From positions 55,598,676 to 55,662,675 of the forward strand of contig OX377205.1 in assembly GCA_947396885.1 (NCBI GenBank): a stretch of 64,000 bases of DNA. Direction: 5' to 3'. How positions within the stretch are numbered: position 1 is the stretch's first letter; each line of letters opens with the position of its first letter. This stretch comes from Heligmosomoides polygyrus polygyrus. Taxonomy: Eukaryota; Nematoda; Chromadorea; Rhabditida; Heligmosomidae. A program made the position numbers and the translations under genes. Shown piece after piece: positions 31,601 through 35,952 of this stretch. Under the pieces are notes generated by a model. It saw nothing but the letters and a program-made list of their open reading frames with translations, did not search any database and had not been told where the DNA came from.

Positions 31601-32928
31601 TCGCGGATGTCGTTGCTCATGTAACTCGATTGATGATTTGCAACCAAATAAGCAGTATTTTAAGCAGGCTGGCGGAACGTTTTTGAAAGTTTTCTTCATT
31701 TCTGTTCCTGTGCCAGCCAATTCTTATGATGTCTCGCAGTTCTTTATCGAGAAAAGGGAAAAAAGATAAATGGCATCCAACGAAAACTAGACTTTTCTGA
31801 GCAGCTTTTCTGAGTCACCTTAACATTTTACTAGAAAATTTGGGGTTATATAATATTAGGAAAGTAGAGTGTGCAGTCATTTCATTACCGTCGACTGGTG
31901 TTGCGAGCGCGCATTTTTCCGTGCAGGGCCGTTGTAAGGTAATCCAGAAATCATGAGCAAGAGTTTTTCGCCGTTTCATTCCGCCAAACTGCCATGTCGA
32001 GGTCTTTCGGTGCGGATGGGCTCAGCAGTTCAAAGTTCGGCGTTCCTCGCTGCTTCGTTCGATGATCCTCAACAACACTAGCGATTCTGCGAGCCCAAAA
32101 CAATCAGCTCTCTTTAATGGGAAACGCTTCTTTGGCCTCGAGAAATCCTGGACAATCGGTCTTAAGTTATCCAATTAATTAATTCGAAACCGCTTATCTA
32201 CTAACGACAGGCATAGTGGATCACTATAAGCTCTTGCACACAAATCAGAGACCGAAACATTACACCAATACGGCACCCCTTGGAGAGGTGGTTTTCTTGT
32301 CTTGCCTCTCGAGCCTTCAGGGCTGAGCCAACTCAGCGCGGCTCGCCCCTTATCTAGGGTAGTTGCCAGAGCTCTTCGTTCTTCATGTAATTCAGGATTT
32401 GCAGAGCGAAGCGAAGAGATGGCATTAAAATGGATGACTGCAATTCTCTCTTCGGTGGCCATACTTCTGGCTATCGTTGTAGTGTTCGTCTGGTGTGCTA
32501 TGGAAGGGAGGCGAAGGCAAAAGGACTTCATCAAAAGGAGGAGAAGCGGCAGTGTCCCGTAAGGCTTTCTCTGGTACCCATCGACCATTTCAATTCCCTA
32601 CAAACTCCTATGCTTACCTTGGAATTGTAGTGGAAAGAAGAATGAATGCCTCTTTATTTTTTTTTCGAGACTTCTTCCAAGGAGTCCATTGTTCATATCA
32701 TTTTTTTTAATGAGCGGTAAACTCGACCGTATGAATATGCGTGAAACTTGCTGTTCAGATGGAACTCACATGAAATCAGACATTCATCACCTTCACCACT
32801 CCTCGTTATGGGACCCTGCACAATTTCCGGTAAAAAAGTGAGTTTATTTTCTTGAGTTGATTCCTTCAAAAGGTTCAATGTAATGTGATCTTGCAGATGT
32901 ACTCGCAAACGCAGATACACTTGTGTAA
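1414..32928 (+). CDS. NIDO-AMOP-VWD-Sushi single-pass membrane protein (SUSD2/MUC4-like), 29 exons located
   Basis: This is the only host gene I can support. About 1,075 codons are located in 29 exons. In order they encode a signal peptide, a NIDO region, a linker with conserved Cys and an Ig-like region, an AMOP domain (CPC motif, GAQHC, CCYDW), the start of a VWD domain (GENHFVTLDGTKYSFHGKGHY), the end of a Sushi module (SCINGTW, then WCR), one transmembrane helix, a basic juxtamembrane stretch and a short tail. NIDO, AMOP and VWD together are typical of MUC4 and SUSD2 relatives, and nematodes have such a protein with Sushi added. The family acts at the cell surface or cuticle-facing matrix; the exact role here is unknown. 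Oddities are an apparent 1-base frameshift in exon 7, a GC-AG intron after exon 24, and absent exons for the VWD C-terminal half and Sushi N-terminus. It may be intact with assembly errors, or a decaying copy. Domain identity is firm; individual ends are less so. Confidence 0.88.
2284..4936 (-). mobile_element. RTE-A: degenerate RTE-class non-LTR retrotransposon in intron 1
   Basis: Minus-strand fragments in order are an APE-type endonuclease (DFCAVQETRW at about 4530, VAGDLNGHVG at about 4220), the linker with YHVFLSDKT near 3650, the start of reverse transcriptase (NYRPIRLLSHS at about 3055), then the C-terminal part (METKMLRWTAG, then RLRWYGHVLRG, 2657-2500). The 5' end carries a block shared with RTE copies at 19079 and 33255; the 3' end is a GAA/CTT-rich tail. 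Stops and frameshifts break it. The palm region with the catalytic YADD box is missing through an internal deletion near 2750, so it is dead. A small duplicated HRQ-type repeat sits at 3440-3485. It lies antisense to the host gene. Confidence 0.93.
4679..4691. repeat. Poly-C run
   Basis: Thirteen C in a row inside the endonuclease part of RTE-A. A likely place for sequencing-length error. Confidence 0.95.
4937..5712. other. Remainder of intron 1, nothing recognised
   Basis: AT-rich intronic sequence between RTE-A and exon 2 with no family resemblance. The part of intron 1 before RTE-A (1610-2283) is equally plain. Confidence 0.5.
5713..5843 (+). CDS. Exon 2: start of NIDO region
   Basis: Begins after TTTAG and completes the split Gly codon of exon 1. 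It reads WWHLYPFGERYFDDEL, the usual opening of NIDO-type regions (aromatic-Pro-Tyr/Phe-Gly, then Asp-x-x-Leu). It ends phase 0 at TTC|GTAAGC. Confidence 0.93.
5901..6008 (+). CDS. Exon 3: NIDO region
   Basis: 36 codons between a TTTTTTGTAG acceptor and a GCG|GTATGT donor, phase 0 on both sides. Encodes FQEGFVAFSHPWYVQPPYSF and a following Pro-rich piece. It is separated from exon 2 by a 57-base intron, typical of nematodes. Confidence 0.93.
6060..6136 (+). CDS. Exon 4: NIDO region
   Basis: Starts after CGTCTAG. Encodes VFMAEQQMQHVGDSRISNVW and ends phase 2 at GAAAG|GTACTG. The 51-base intron before it and the phase agreement with both neighbours support it. Confidence 0.9.
6192..6299 (+). 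CDS. Exon 5: NIDO region
   Basis: Starts at the A after CATTGCAG, completing an Arg codon. Encodes PTNLIGYNNLQVDPEETS followed by LGVYSYDDPR. Ends phase 2 at CCAAG|GTACGC. Other AG dinucleotides upstream give the wrong frame. Confidence 0.85.
6354..6437 (+). CDS. Exon 6: NIDO region
   Basis: Starts after GCTCAG and ends phase 2 at ACGAG|GTAGGT. Encodes FYRTFRGRQLRTQQGRVED and MLDRITR. Phases match exons 5 and 7. Confidence 0.88.
6498..6738 (+). CDS. Exon 7: NIDO region with apparent frameshift
   Basis: Starts after CTCTCAG. Reads DVRHSMVGARGWKADYALLI, then TWERMSYGG, then WLQNGGEGALTQHFFSPARE in one uninterrupted frame until TGA at 6739-6741. Right there the next frame reads LKEWSYSSTRS, which looks like the continuation. 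The switch falls in a run of four T (6736-6739); one more T would restore the frame. A GT at 6634 looks like a donor but would discard clearly coding sequence. The true 3' end of this exon, before exon 8, is not resolved. Confidence 0.75.
6888..7025 (+). CDS. Exon 8: NIDO region, C-terminal part
   Basis: 46 codons after CGCTTGCAG, ending TTG|GTAAGA in phase 0. Encodes QNTYQMVLATDEIRTYCMLN and then YANINWTSSSQSGALTRG, the characteristic NIDO NTYQ...LNY...W signature. Confidence 0.92.
7411..7506 (+). CDS. Exon 9: end of NIDO region
   Basis: Between GGCTTTCAG and ACACAG|GTGATC, 32 codons, phase 0. Encodes VGFNGGNGTGFYPLPFSSEG, the GFNxGNG motif that closes NIDO regions. Confidence 0.93.
7562..7613 (+). 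CDS. Exon 10: linker with RVDEQI motif
   Basis: Starts after CGTTTCAG and encodes VAGRWLARVDEQIQYGG, the GRWxxRVDE motif that follows NIDO in this family. The donor chosen is GGAT|GTACGA, giving phase 1 as exon 11 requires. A conserved Cys is expected at this junction, so the 3' end may be slightly off. Confidence 0.8.
7687..7817 (+). CDS. Exon 11: linker, GNMLGG and GPC motifs
   Basis: Starts after CGCTTTAG in phase 1 and ends phase 0 at AGG|GTGAGC. Encodes YGNMLGGFALNVTGPCLLP, then ELTIDCER. The two Cys are part of the conserved region between NIDO and AMOP. Confidence 0.9.
7818..8879. other. Intron 11 with short inverted repeats
   Basis: No coding signal. It holds a perfect 16-base palindrome at 8313-8328 (GGTTCTGC and its complement) and an approximate inverted pair, 8198-8214 against 8319-8335. 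Probably remains of a foldback element. Confidence 0.5.
8880..9003 (+). CDS. Exon 12: Ig-like region
   Basis: Starts after GTTCTTCAG. Encodes IDMVMARCVVPTNAIFKIGF, then VDVKLSVDAGKSYPWWTKFY. Ends phase 1 at ATAG|GTAGAA. Follows a 1.06-kb intron. Confidence 0.9.
9056..9141 (+). CDS. Exon 13: Ig-like region
   Basis: Starts after AGTTTTAG so that exon 12's G plus TG makes Val. Encodes QPGLGRRRVNLINDPREPMN and DWSFYDPQ. Ends CAG|GTGAAT in phase 0. An AG two codons further on would introduce a stop. Confidence 0.87.
9215..9325 (+). CDS. Exon 14: LxITW / LWGYWED region
   Basis: 37 codons between CCGTTCAG and AGCAG|GTGAGA. Encodes NLTISWEWENITANTNTAVD, then ITLWGYWEDTEG. The -LWGYWED- pattern is characteristic of this family's Ig-like region. 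Confidence 0.92.
9386..9451 (+). CDS. Exon 15: IPNxGxxSFxPR region
   Basis: 22 codons after GTTTCCAG: IGYIAKRHPNNGILSFSPRN, then LE. The NNG...FSPR pattern is expected right after LWGYWED. The donor GAG|GTTCGC is weak, but phase 0 agrees with both neighbours. Confidence 0.82.
9509..9606 (+). CDS. Exon 16: linker before AMOP
   Basis: Starts after AACGTTTAG in phase 0. Encodes VDLEGDADAWRFFQGGVVQV and a short charged tail, and ends phase 2 at GACAG|GTGACG. The phase matches exon 17, 4.4 kb downstream, across a transposon-filled intron. Confidence 0.82.
9607..10739. other. First part of intron 16, nothing recognised
   Basis: Open frames here are short and in conflicting frames. The last part (about 10550-10740) may be diverged 5' sequence of the RTE-2 copy that follows, but I cannot align it with confidence. 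Confidence 0.4.
10740..11165 (+). mobile_element. RTE-2 fragment: endonuclease domain
   Basis: One frame reads YAPASNYDDEEVEAFYVELE, then FYKVIVDDFNAKIGHG, the Asp-Phe-Asn motif of APE-type endonucleases of non-LTR elements. After a stop it resumes with KYCLTDVSVVPKFYTGSDL-type sequence near 11090. This is a second RTE lineage, different from the copies named RTE-A to F, of a type common in strongylid genomes. It is broken by frameshifts and ends before the reverse transcriptase. Confidence 0.85.
11166..11799. other. Intron 16 spacer
   Basis: Between the RTE-2 endonuclease piece and the minus-strand CR1-like remnant. No reliable feature. An inverted pair around 11700-11760 (AAGCGTCTTCTTCCCTCGCTG and its near complement) flanks a short spacer. 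Confidence 0.4.
11800..12460 (-). mobile_element. CR1-like reverse transcriptase remnant
   Basis: On the minus strand a frame from 12434 reads MFADDVKIYGFYD, containing the catalytic FADD box (12420-12431), then IDNIPLRVSGARDLGVYVNK near 12210. Further along, with frameshifts, comes a typical C-terminal piece (YCSPVWN-like, about 12060). This order belongs to the CR1/Jockey side of non-LTR reverse transcriptases. It is truncated at its 5' end just upstream of the box and carries many lesions. Confidence 0.8.
12533..13575 (+). mobile_element. RTE-2 fragment: reverse transcriptase
   Basis: Starts at IHTISKLFDVSREYKLPLCL, then TFIDLKKAFDSVETEAV (palm motif A). The FADD box is at 12916-12927. 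The C-terminal part follows: KIRWxGHxMR-like at 13285, GRPTTR at 13375, then RRIHWSTVARDRDKLRRCW at 13455-13510. It is probably the other half of the element whose endonuclease lies at 10740-11165, separated by deletion and a CR1-like insertion. It is inactive because of frameshifts. A 17-base inverted duplication sits directly before the catalytic box. Confidence 0.88.
13576..13989. other. End of intron 16
   Basis: Nothing recognised apart from the acceptor of exon 17. A 102-codon frame here overlaps exon 17 in the wrong frame and is a shadow. Confidence 0.5.
13990..14074 (+). CDS. Exon 17: start of AMOP region
   Basis: Starts after TGTATTAG with one base completing exon 16's Arg. Encodes MHWSSPVPFGWFFYRKWEYE, then YGRDWALQ. 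The WSxPxPxGW and YGxxWA signature is conserved just before AMOP. Ends CAG|GTAACC, phase 0. Confidence 0.92.
14131..14197 (+). CDS. Exon 18: AMOP
   Basis: Starts after CGACTCAG: MCQQWFEYDGRRENFVMELE. First AMOP Cys and the WFExDGRR motif are present. Ends phase 1 at CCCAAAA|GTAGG. Confidence 0.92.
14322..14343. repeat. Poly-G rich run
   Basis: G-rich tract with interspersed A and a nine-or-more G run at the head of the intron 18 satellite. Length is prone to sequencing error. Confidence 0.85.
14360..14812. repeat. Intronic satellite, period about 135-143 bases
   Basis: The phrase AATACCCAGAC recurs at about 14368, 14511 and 14779, and CGATCGCCAnC with AATCTGAAGTT recurs at about 143-base spacing, with one degenerate unit in between (about 14640). 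Three to four units are present in intron 18. Unit divergence is moderate, so the array is not very young. Confidence 0.85.
14813..15912. other. Rest of intron 18
   Basis: Holds short recurring GACGTGCC phrases (14818-14960) and a GCGCG-rich hairpin near 15175-15190. A stretch at 15440-15475 resembles the foldback motif at 28270-28320 (CAGACTCTGAAGAAG). No host exon is supported; the long frames near 15650-15985 overlap exon 19 on the wrong strand. Confidence 0.5.
15913..16051 (+). CDS. Exon 19: AMOP core
   Basis: Starts after CGTTACAG in phase 1. Encodes PCPCTLDQALLDVGRFTALP, then DCDMFGDHRCHY, then GAQHCVLSAAN. These Cys and the CPCTL, DCDM and GAQHC motifs define AMOP. Ends phase 2 at AACGT|GTACGT, a strong donor. 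Confidence 0.95.
16150..16510 (-). mobile_element. CR1-like reverse transcriptase C-terminal fragment
   Basis: The minus strand reads NAGVLLRPYKVYVRPLLDYR, then TPVFSAYKKN, the LIRAYKxYVRPILEYxSPVW motif of CR1-like reverse transcriptases. Frameshifts follow, ending near 16150. It lies in intron 19, antisense to the host gene. Confidence 0.75.
16690..16850. repeat. GC-rich minisatellite, unit about 42 bases
   Basis: On the minus strand a frame repeats MNPEVRCATSVTRL then SSPDARCRIPSIAR, that is a 14-residue unit. Unit copies differ at several positions. Such coding-like minisatellites occur outside genes; no start, splice signal or family supports a gene here. Confidence 0.6.
17590..17798. 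repeat. Foldback repeat, member of interspersed family R
   Basis: Two arms, 17673-17725 and 17745-17798, are reverse complements with few mismatches, around a 19-base loop. The flank before the left arm resembles sequence at 28790-28860 and 63800-63880, so this is a short copy of the family that also forms the 28.7-kb palindrome. It sits in intron 19. Confidence 0.75.
17886..18002 (+). CDS. Exon 20: end of AMOP
   Basis: Starts after TTTTCCAG with one base completing Val. Encodes WTGAGQSCCYDWEGWLMFSD, then DFEYNDQYLRFYSAGVPFR. The GAGQSCCYD motif closes AMOP. Ends phase 2 at TTCAG|GTAGTC. Confidence 0.95.
18100..18275 (+). CDS. Exon 21: AMOP-VWD linker
   Basis: Starts after CTGTCCCAG. Encodes AHPFGAFPYKRPPYVPTLSN, then YDICCKWAGHCEFYFWRRQT, then CQEYQAPTV. 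The CC...C...C spacing and YFWRRxTSxCQxYxxP are family hallmarks. Ends phase 1 at GTTG|GTACGT. Confidence 0.95.
18445..18594 (+). CDS. Exon 22: start of VWD
   Basis: Starts after TTGTTTCAG. Encodes GYVYGENHFVTLDGTKYSFH, then GKGHYILSM. The G-x-x-H-x-x-T-x-D-G-x-x-Y-x-F pattern opens VWD domains. Ends phase 1 at CTCT|GTATGT. Confidence 0.95.
18661..18731 (+). CDS. Exon 23: VWD
   Basis: Starts after TGCTTCAG. Encodes GERVRSTVLTGLAARDNQSA, then IVQ, with the TGLAARDN motif of VWD domains in this family. Ends CAG|GTGAGG, phase 0. Confidence 0.92.
18732..19077. other. Intron 23 before RTE-B
   Basis: No supported feature. A 90-codon minus-strand frame (18713-18985) runs antisense into exon 23 and resembles nothing I know. 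Confidence 0.4.
19078..21635 (+). mobile_element. RTE-B: RTE-class retrotransposon with YVND box, in intron 23
   Basis: The 5' block starts GGCGATGTCCG. Endonuclease pieces follow (VDLCAVPETRWSC at 19377, VVAGDLNGHVSAT at 19695, a linker frame 20097-20348), then a deletion. A 350-codon frame (20392-21444) then covers most of the reverse transcriptase: NQCGFVAGCG, DLEKAFDRVPRDV (motif A), then FLYVNDVMLACED where YADD is expected (20845-20856). The C-terminus has EACLQWYGHVLRAN. The first catalytic Asp is replaced by Asn, and the endonuclease P-for-Q change (VPETRW) is also at a conserved spot. It is the best preserved copy here but not active. Same strand as the host gene. Confidence 0.95.
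21636..22319. other. Intron 23 spacer
   Basis: Nothing recognised. The 117-codon frame at 21615-21968 overlaps others and lacks resemblance. Confidence 0.4.
22320..23600. repeat. Interspersed family R, copy in intron 23
   Basis: Shares blocks with copies at 29.3-30.8, 42-45 and 62.2-64 kb: GGCAGCTTAGGAAGCTGAG, a CGCAATGGTCGACCGA block, and an end with the hairpin CGCAAAAACCGC/GCGGTTTTTACG (about 23497-23520) followed by a GGTACTGTAG. No coding capacity. A 19-base tandem duplication follows at 23659-23695. Confidence 0.75.
23768..23876 (+). CDS. Exon 24: VWD
   Basis: Starts after ATTTAAAG, a weaker acceptor, 5 kb after exon 23 across an RTE insertion. Encodes VFARKDHRRWRYRTDVYVDG, then ERIFFDMPWKKIQIFN. 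To join exon 25 in frame the exon must end at 23876, so the intron starts with GCAGGT instead of GT. Ending at the neighbouring GT (23881) puts a stop into exon 25. Confidence 0.88.
24015..24163 (+). CDS. Exon 25: VWD
   Basis: Starts after CTTTACAG in phase 1. Encodes GVTIRSPPRNMNQSELEIMF, then ASGAGLRVEESRGLLNVVVA, then LPQSFLEADR. Ends AGA|GTAAGC, phase 0. The next expected motif, GLLGTxxxxP, was not found downstream. Confidence 0.92.
24164..24361. other. Start of intron 25
   Basis: No VWD continuation is encoded here. Nothing recognised. Confidence 0.5.
24362..25565 (-). mobile_element. RTE-E: diverged RTE 3' fragment in intron 25
   Basis: The minus strand reads LQYAHFGQPTKQEKIELERQ, then VCCDRTAKFGLNLTAKKQ, then VGSALASDGSLTFEGNTRVS, matching the palm-to-thumb part of RTE-B at about 50-60 percent by eye. 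The fingers (SNQCGFVAS-like) lie near 25420. The 3' end is CTTCTT-rich. It has many lesions and is the most diverged RTE copy in the window. Confidence 0.85.
25566..25996. other. Spacer; possible minus-strand element end
   Basis: A minus-strand frame at about 25900-25795 reads GLLESVECFRILMEAVIATE, then EEYIKFYP and a stop, followed by AATAAA-like sequence. It could be the end of another transposase, but I do not recognise it. Confidence 0.3.
25997..27275 (-). mobile_element. Mariner 1 transposon, disrupted
   Basis: The minus strand reads CKRVQLLLLYELKK and VWFRKFKNEDFCLEDQPRHI (helix-turn-helix part, 27240-27060), then LATGDEKWEVYVNHSRKRQW at about 26780 (the GDEKW catalytic Asp motif). After a nested insertion it reads VIHWVLLPANTTITSDVYCR, and the end is DKWLYVVDNNCAYVR at 26120-26073. 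The left terminus begins TTAGGTTGTAAGG after TA at 25995-25996, as in irritans-type mariners. The right terminal repeat was not found. Frameshifts and a loss around the DxD/DDD region make it inactive. In intron 25. Confidence 0.88.
26472..26651. mobile_element. Foldback insertion nested in mariner 1
   Basis: Arms 26482-26541 and 26597-26654 are near-perfect reverse complements around a 55-base centre. The flanks CACTGAGCACTAC (26459-26471) and CACTGAGCATTAC (26652-26664) look like a 13-base target duplication with one difference, and the mariner frame continues on either side. The arm carries CTAACGTTTCG, shared with 28281-28288. A related single arm is at about 46985-47062. Confidence 0.82.
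27276..28200. other. Intron 25 spacer, nothing recognised
   Basis: AT-rich sequence with CAACAA-rich stretches (27480-27505). I searched for VWD and Sushi coding motifs in all frames and saw none. Confidence 0.4.
28235..28430 (-). repeat. Repeat with hammerhead-like core, possible Penelope-type end
   Basis: On the minus strand CTGAAGA (28308-28302), a stem GGCG/CGCC with loop AAAT (28300-28289), GAAA (28288-28285) and a 3-bp stem ACG/CGT with 5-base loop occur in hammerhead order, followed by C at 28274. Outer stem I is weak. Penelope-like elements are known to carry hammerhead motifs in their terminal repeats. No Penelope reverse transcriptase is visible nearby, so the assignment is a hypothesis. 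Confidence 0.4.
28519..28718. other. Assembly gap of 200 N
   Basis: Exactly 200 N, probably a nominal gap of unknown size. It lies directly beside a palindrome with arms of about 210 bases, a common cause of assembly breaks, and in the interval where VWD and Sushi exons are missing. Confidence 1.
28719..29252. repeat. Large palindrome of family R
   Basis: Left arm 28719-28935 and right arm 29036-29252 are reverse complements, sharing GACGTGGGCCGAGCCTGCGC near the ends, ATTATCTAGTGGCTATTTTG, and TGAGGGTGGTCGTGTCAGG near the centre. The half-unit also occurs once at 63760-63960. Non-coding. Confidence 0.9.
29253..30792. repeat. Family R copies, ending in a hairpin
   Basis: Two successive units (about 29260-29980 and 29980-30792) with the same blocks: TCGATAGAGCT, GGGCGAGTAAGAGCGCAGGA, CAGTTcAGGCAGC, ACATTTTCGCAGCGC-like. 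The end has a perfect hairpin GCCGCTTTGG/CCAAAGCGGC (30730-30755) and CGGTACTGTA at about 30782. The same end, inverted, is at 62240-62320. Non-coding. Confidence 0.8.
30793..31196 (+). mobile_element. RTE-F: 5'-truncated RTE 3' fragment in intron 25
   Basis: Begins abruptly at GAGTGTTGGCCAGCGACC, then METKMLRWTAGVTRLDRVRN, then RLRWYGHVLRAKG, and ends with GAAGAAGAAGAAA. It corresponds to the C-terminal 130 residues of RTE-B. It starts right at the end of a family R unit. Confidence 0.9.
31429..31478 (+). CDS. Exon 26: end of a Sushi/CCP module
   Basis: A short exon after CTGTTTTAG, preceded by a pyrimidine-rich stretch. Encodes SCINGTWTPGWWPWCR, the C-x-x-G-x-W-x-P...C ending of a CCP module. 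Donor G|GTTCGT is weak like that of exon 15; phase 1 matches exon 27. The Sushi start should lie upstream but was not found. Confidence 0.75.
31479..32395. other. Intron 26, nothing recognised
   Basis: No repeat or coding feature apart from splice sites. The preceding 31197-31428 also shows nothing except the pyrimidine-rich acceptor of exon 26. Confidence 0.45.
32396..32558 (+). CDS. Exon 27: transmembrane segment and basic stretch
   Basis: Starts after TAATTCAG with GA completing Gly. Encodes FAERSEEMALKWM, a hydrophobic helix (TAILSSVAILLAIVVVFVW), then CAMEGRRRQKDFIKRRRSG. The positive residues after the helix give the usual outside-to-inside orientation. Ends phase 2 at GTCCC|GTAAGG. 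Confidence 0.82.
32759..32829 (+). CDS. Exon 28: cytoplasmic tail
   Basis: After GCTGTTCAG, one base completes Pro of exon 27, then WNSHEIRHSSPSPLLVMGPC and TIS. Only this frame is open; the next one meets TGA at once. Donor TCCG|GTAAAA. Resemblance to relatives could not be checked. Confidence 0.62.
32897..32928 (+). CDS. Exon 29: terminal exon
   Basis: After ATCTTGCAG in phase 1: DVLANADTLV then TAA at 32926-32928. The last residues Thr-Leu-Val fit a class I PDZ-binding end (Ser/Thr-x-hydrophobic). Phase agreement with exon 28 supports it; a poly(A) signal was not clear. Confidence 0.58.
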
Positions 32929-33129
32929 CTGCTATGGTGTTTGGTTTGAAAACGCAGTTCTGATGTTAGAAGAGGGCTTTTTAACAGAGTAGCTGAAAAT
33001 AGCCCACCACCAGCAAATATTTTCCTCGTTGAATGAATTGCACACCTTGAGAGGCACCATGATTTGCAACTATAATGTTAGGTTATCCGGAAGGTTCAGG
33101 CGTTTTTAACTGCTCATTCAGCCAAAGTA

Positions 33130-33215
33130 AGCACCACTTAAAGCTCGCACAAGCGGATAGTAGCCAGTGGCACCACGTGGAGGAATGGCCATCGCAACCA
33201 CCTACGAACTATTAT
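33130..33215 (-). mobile_element. Solo RTE 5' end, head-to-head with RTE-C
   Basis: CCAGTGGCACCACGTGGAGG (33172-33191) and its flank are the reverse complement of the 5' block of RTE-C at about 33255-33297. About 40 bases separate the two. Only the first 80 or so bases of an element are present. Confidence 0.8.
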
Positions 33216-35230
33216 TTTAAATAAAAAATAACAGAGAAACGTACTATGTTCGTGGTGGTGATGTCCGTTCCTCCACGTGGTGCCACTGGAAACTGCTCGC
33301 TCTGCGATCTAAGCCGAGCACGGACATTCGATTACAGGTGACAGGCCGGTCTACGAAGACCCACTTCACATCACATGTTGTATGTCAGCTCATGTCTTCC
33401 GAGATAGTGATTCGGCGTCCACGGAAGCCGAAGCGCACTCGCAAAGCCTGGCGAGTGTGGAAAGTTTGCGAGGTTCCCTGATGCGAAAACGGCATCGGAG
33501 GGCAGCTGAGCTAGTCCGAAAATTCCGTGACGTAAGCAGCACCCGCGTGGCAACGCTGAATGTGGGTACGTTGACAGGCTGCTCGTGCGAGTCGGTAGAA
33601 GCACTGGAGCGTAGAAGAGTCGATTTCTATGCGGCGCAGGAGACGAGGTATCCTGCTGCAATTCAAGGGACATAGGAAGAGGCTTTAAGGCCGTTCTATG
33701 TGGGAGTCCCAGGACCACCTGTGGTGTCGGAATAATCGTCTCCGAGCGATTTCGTGACTCGATTGTATGCGTCGAGCACTTTGACGGTCGATTGATGAAG
33801 ATCGTTGTCGCCGCTATGGAGCGACTCTATCACTTCTTCTCTGCGTATGCTCCGCAGATTGGCTGCTCCGATCAAGCCAAGGATGAGTTTTGGAGCCTGC
33901 TTGATGAGAAGACAGCCGAGGTACCGTCGAAAAATGTCATCATATTCGCTGGTGACCTTAATGGGCACGTAGGTGCTACAAAAGACGGGTACCGCTTTCA
34001 GGGTGGTTTCGGATACAGGTCTCGTAACGATAATGGTGAGCGTATTCTTGAGTATGCGGAATCGTATAGCCTCACCATTGTGAACACCGTCTTCTGAAAA
34101 CAAGAGTCGCACCTTACCGTACTACAGTGATAGTACCAATACTCATATAGACTTTGCCCTTGTGAGAGATCGCGACCGGAGTCTTGTCACTGACGCGAAG
34201 ATGGTGCCATATGAGACGGTCGCCCCACAGCATCTACTGCTGATCTGCACTTTGAAGATCGCCCCTCCGAGGCTGAAGCAGGTGCGGTGCAGCAAGAATA
34301 AAGTGGTGGCGAATGAGAGAGAAGGAAGCAGCTGTGATTTCTCGCGTGCGGTTACCGACAGTCACGACTGTCGACGAAACTTGGAAGAAGGCGACCGACG
34401 CGATTCGTCAAGCTGCACAGTCAGAACTCGGCATTACGAAGCCTGGGCGACGGAAGGTCGACAAGCAGACAAGGCTGTGGACAAACGACGTGAAAGCAAA
34501 AGTGCGAGAGAAGAAGTCGCTCTATCACGTGTTTCTCGGCGAAAAGACAGCCGATAACTGGCGGAAGTACCAAGAAGCGAAGAAGCTGCAAAGAACACCG
34601 TGGCTGTTACAAAAGCCACTCATTTGGAGATGTCAACGAGAAGCTCGAGTTACACGACGGTGAGCAGTCTCTGTATCGACTTGCAGAGTACCATGTGCAG
34701 ACCGAGGATATTGAGTTTTTTTGCATCAATGATGAGAACGGTCATTTTCTTATAAACCGCAAGAAGTCGTTGAAGTGATGGCACGATTTCTGTGAGGAAA
34801 TCTCTATAGTAGAAATTCCCCATCCAACCATCCCTTTAGAGGCTCCAACTCACTTCCCGTCCAAAAGATAACCGTGGAGGAGACTGAAGCGGCTCTGAAG
34901 ATGAGGGCAGGCAAAGCGACTGGGATCGACGACGTGGCAGCCGATATGGAAGTTGAAGTGCTGGTACCCTGCTGAGTGGTTCTTTAATCAGGTTGTGGCA
35001 GTGAAGAACGTACCTGAGTGTTGACGCCAAAGTACTACGATTCCGATTTGGAGGAGGAAGGCCAGTCCTGCGGACTGCTCAAATTACCGTCCTGCTTTCG
35101 CACAGCATGAAGATCTTTGAGCGAATTGTCGACGGACCAATTTGTGACGTCGTCCAGCTTTCCAGCAATCAGTGCTGTTCGTAGCTGGCTGTCACACCAT
35201 CGATGCCACTCATGCCGCCCGCCCCTGTTA

Positions 35231-35360
35231 GGCCTATGTTATACTTCGGCGACGCTGTTGCCGGCGACGTCGGCGGCAGTGTTACGCGGGCTGCTACGCA
35301 CTGCGTAGCAGCCCGCGCAACACAGCGTCGCCGACGCGTCGCCGAAGTATAACATAGGCC
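35231..35360. mobile_element. Palindromic MITE M1 (PIF/Harbinger-like)
   Basis: Starts GGCCTATGTTATACTTCGGC and ends with its complement; arms are GC-rich (CGGCGACG) with an inner hairpin at 35285-35315. TTA flanks it on both sides (35228-35230 and 35361-35363). RTE-B shows the empty site CTGCTAGAGAAG at 20528-20540. TTA duplication and GGCC termini fit PIF/Harbinger-type miniature elements. Confidence 0.9.
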
Positions 35361-35952
35361 TTAGAGAAGCACCGCGAGAAGCAGAATCCCCTGCATATCG
35401 CAGCCTCGACTTGGAGAAAGCGTTTGACCGCGTACCGTGTAAAGTGATATGGTACGCCTTGCGACATCATGGAGTTCCTGAAGAGCTCACAGAGCGGGTG
35501 CGAAGGTGCGAATTCTCTACTCTTGTCCAAAGAGTCGAGGTCAAGCTGCAGTGGAACCTCGATGGAATTTCCCATATCTGCAAGCTTCCACGCATTGCGG
35601 TCTTTGAGTACCTGGGATCAGTAGCAGCATTTGATGGCAATCTGATGATTGAAGTGAATTCACGCGTGAGTGCAACTTGGTTCAAGTGTCGCTCGCTGAC
35701 TGGCGTGTTCTGCGATAGGAAGATACCAGAGCACCTGAAGTCGAAGATCCACAAAGCAGTCGTCCGGGCATATCAATGTACGGCGCTCATTGTTGGCTTG
35801 CGGCTAGAGAAGCTGAAACGCGCCTCAGCGTCACGGAGACGAAGATGCTGTGCTGGACGCTGGAGTCACTCGCATTCGAAACGGCGCTATTCGCCATTCA
35901 GGAGAAGTTCGGTGACGCCCCAATAGCGGACAAGATGCGCGAAGTTCGCTTA

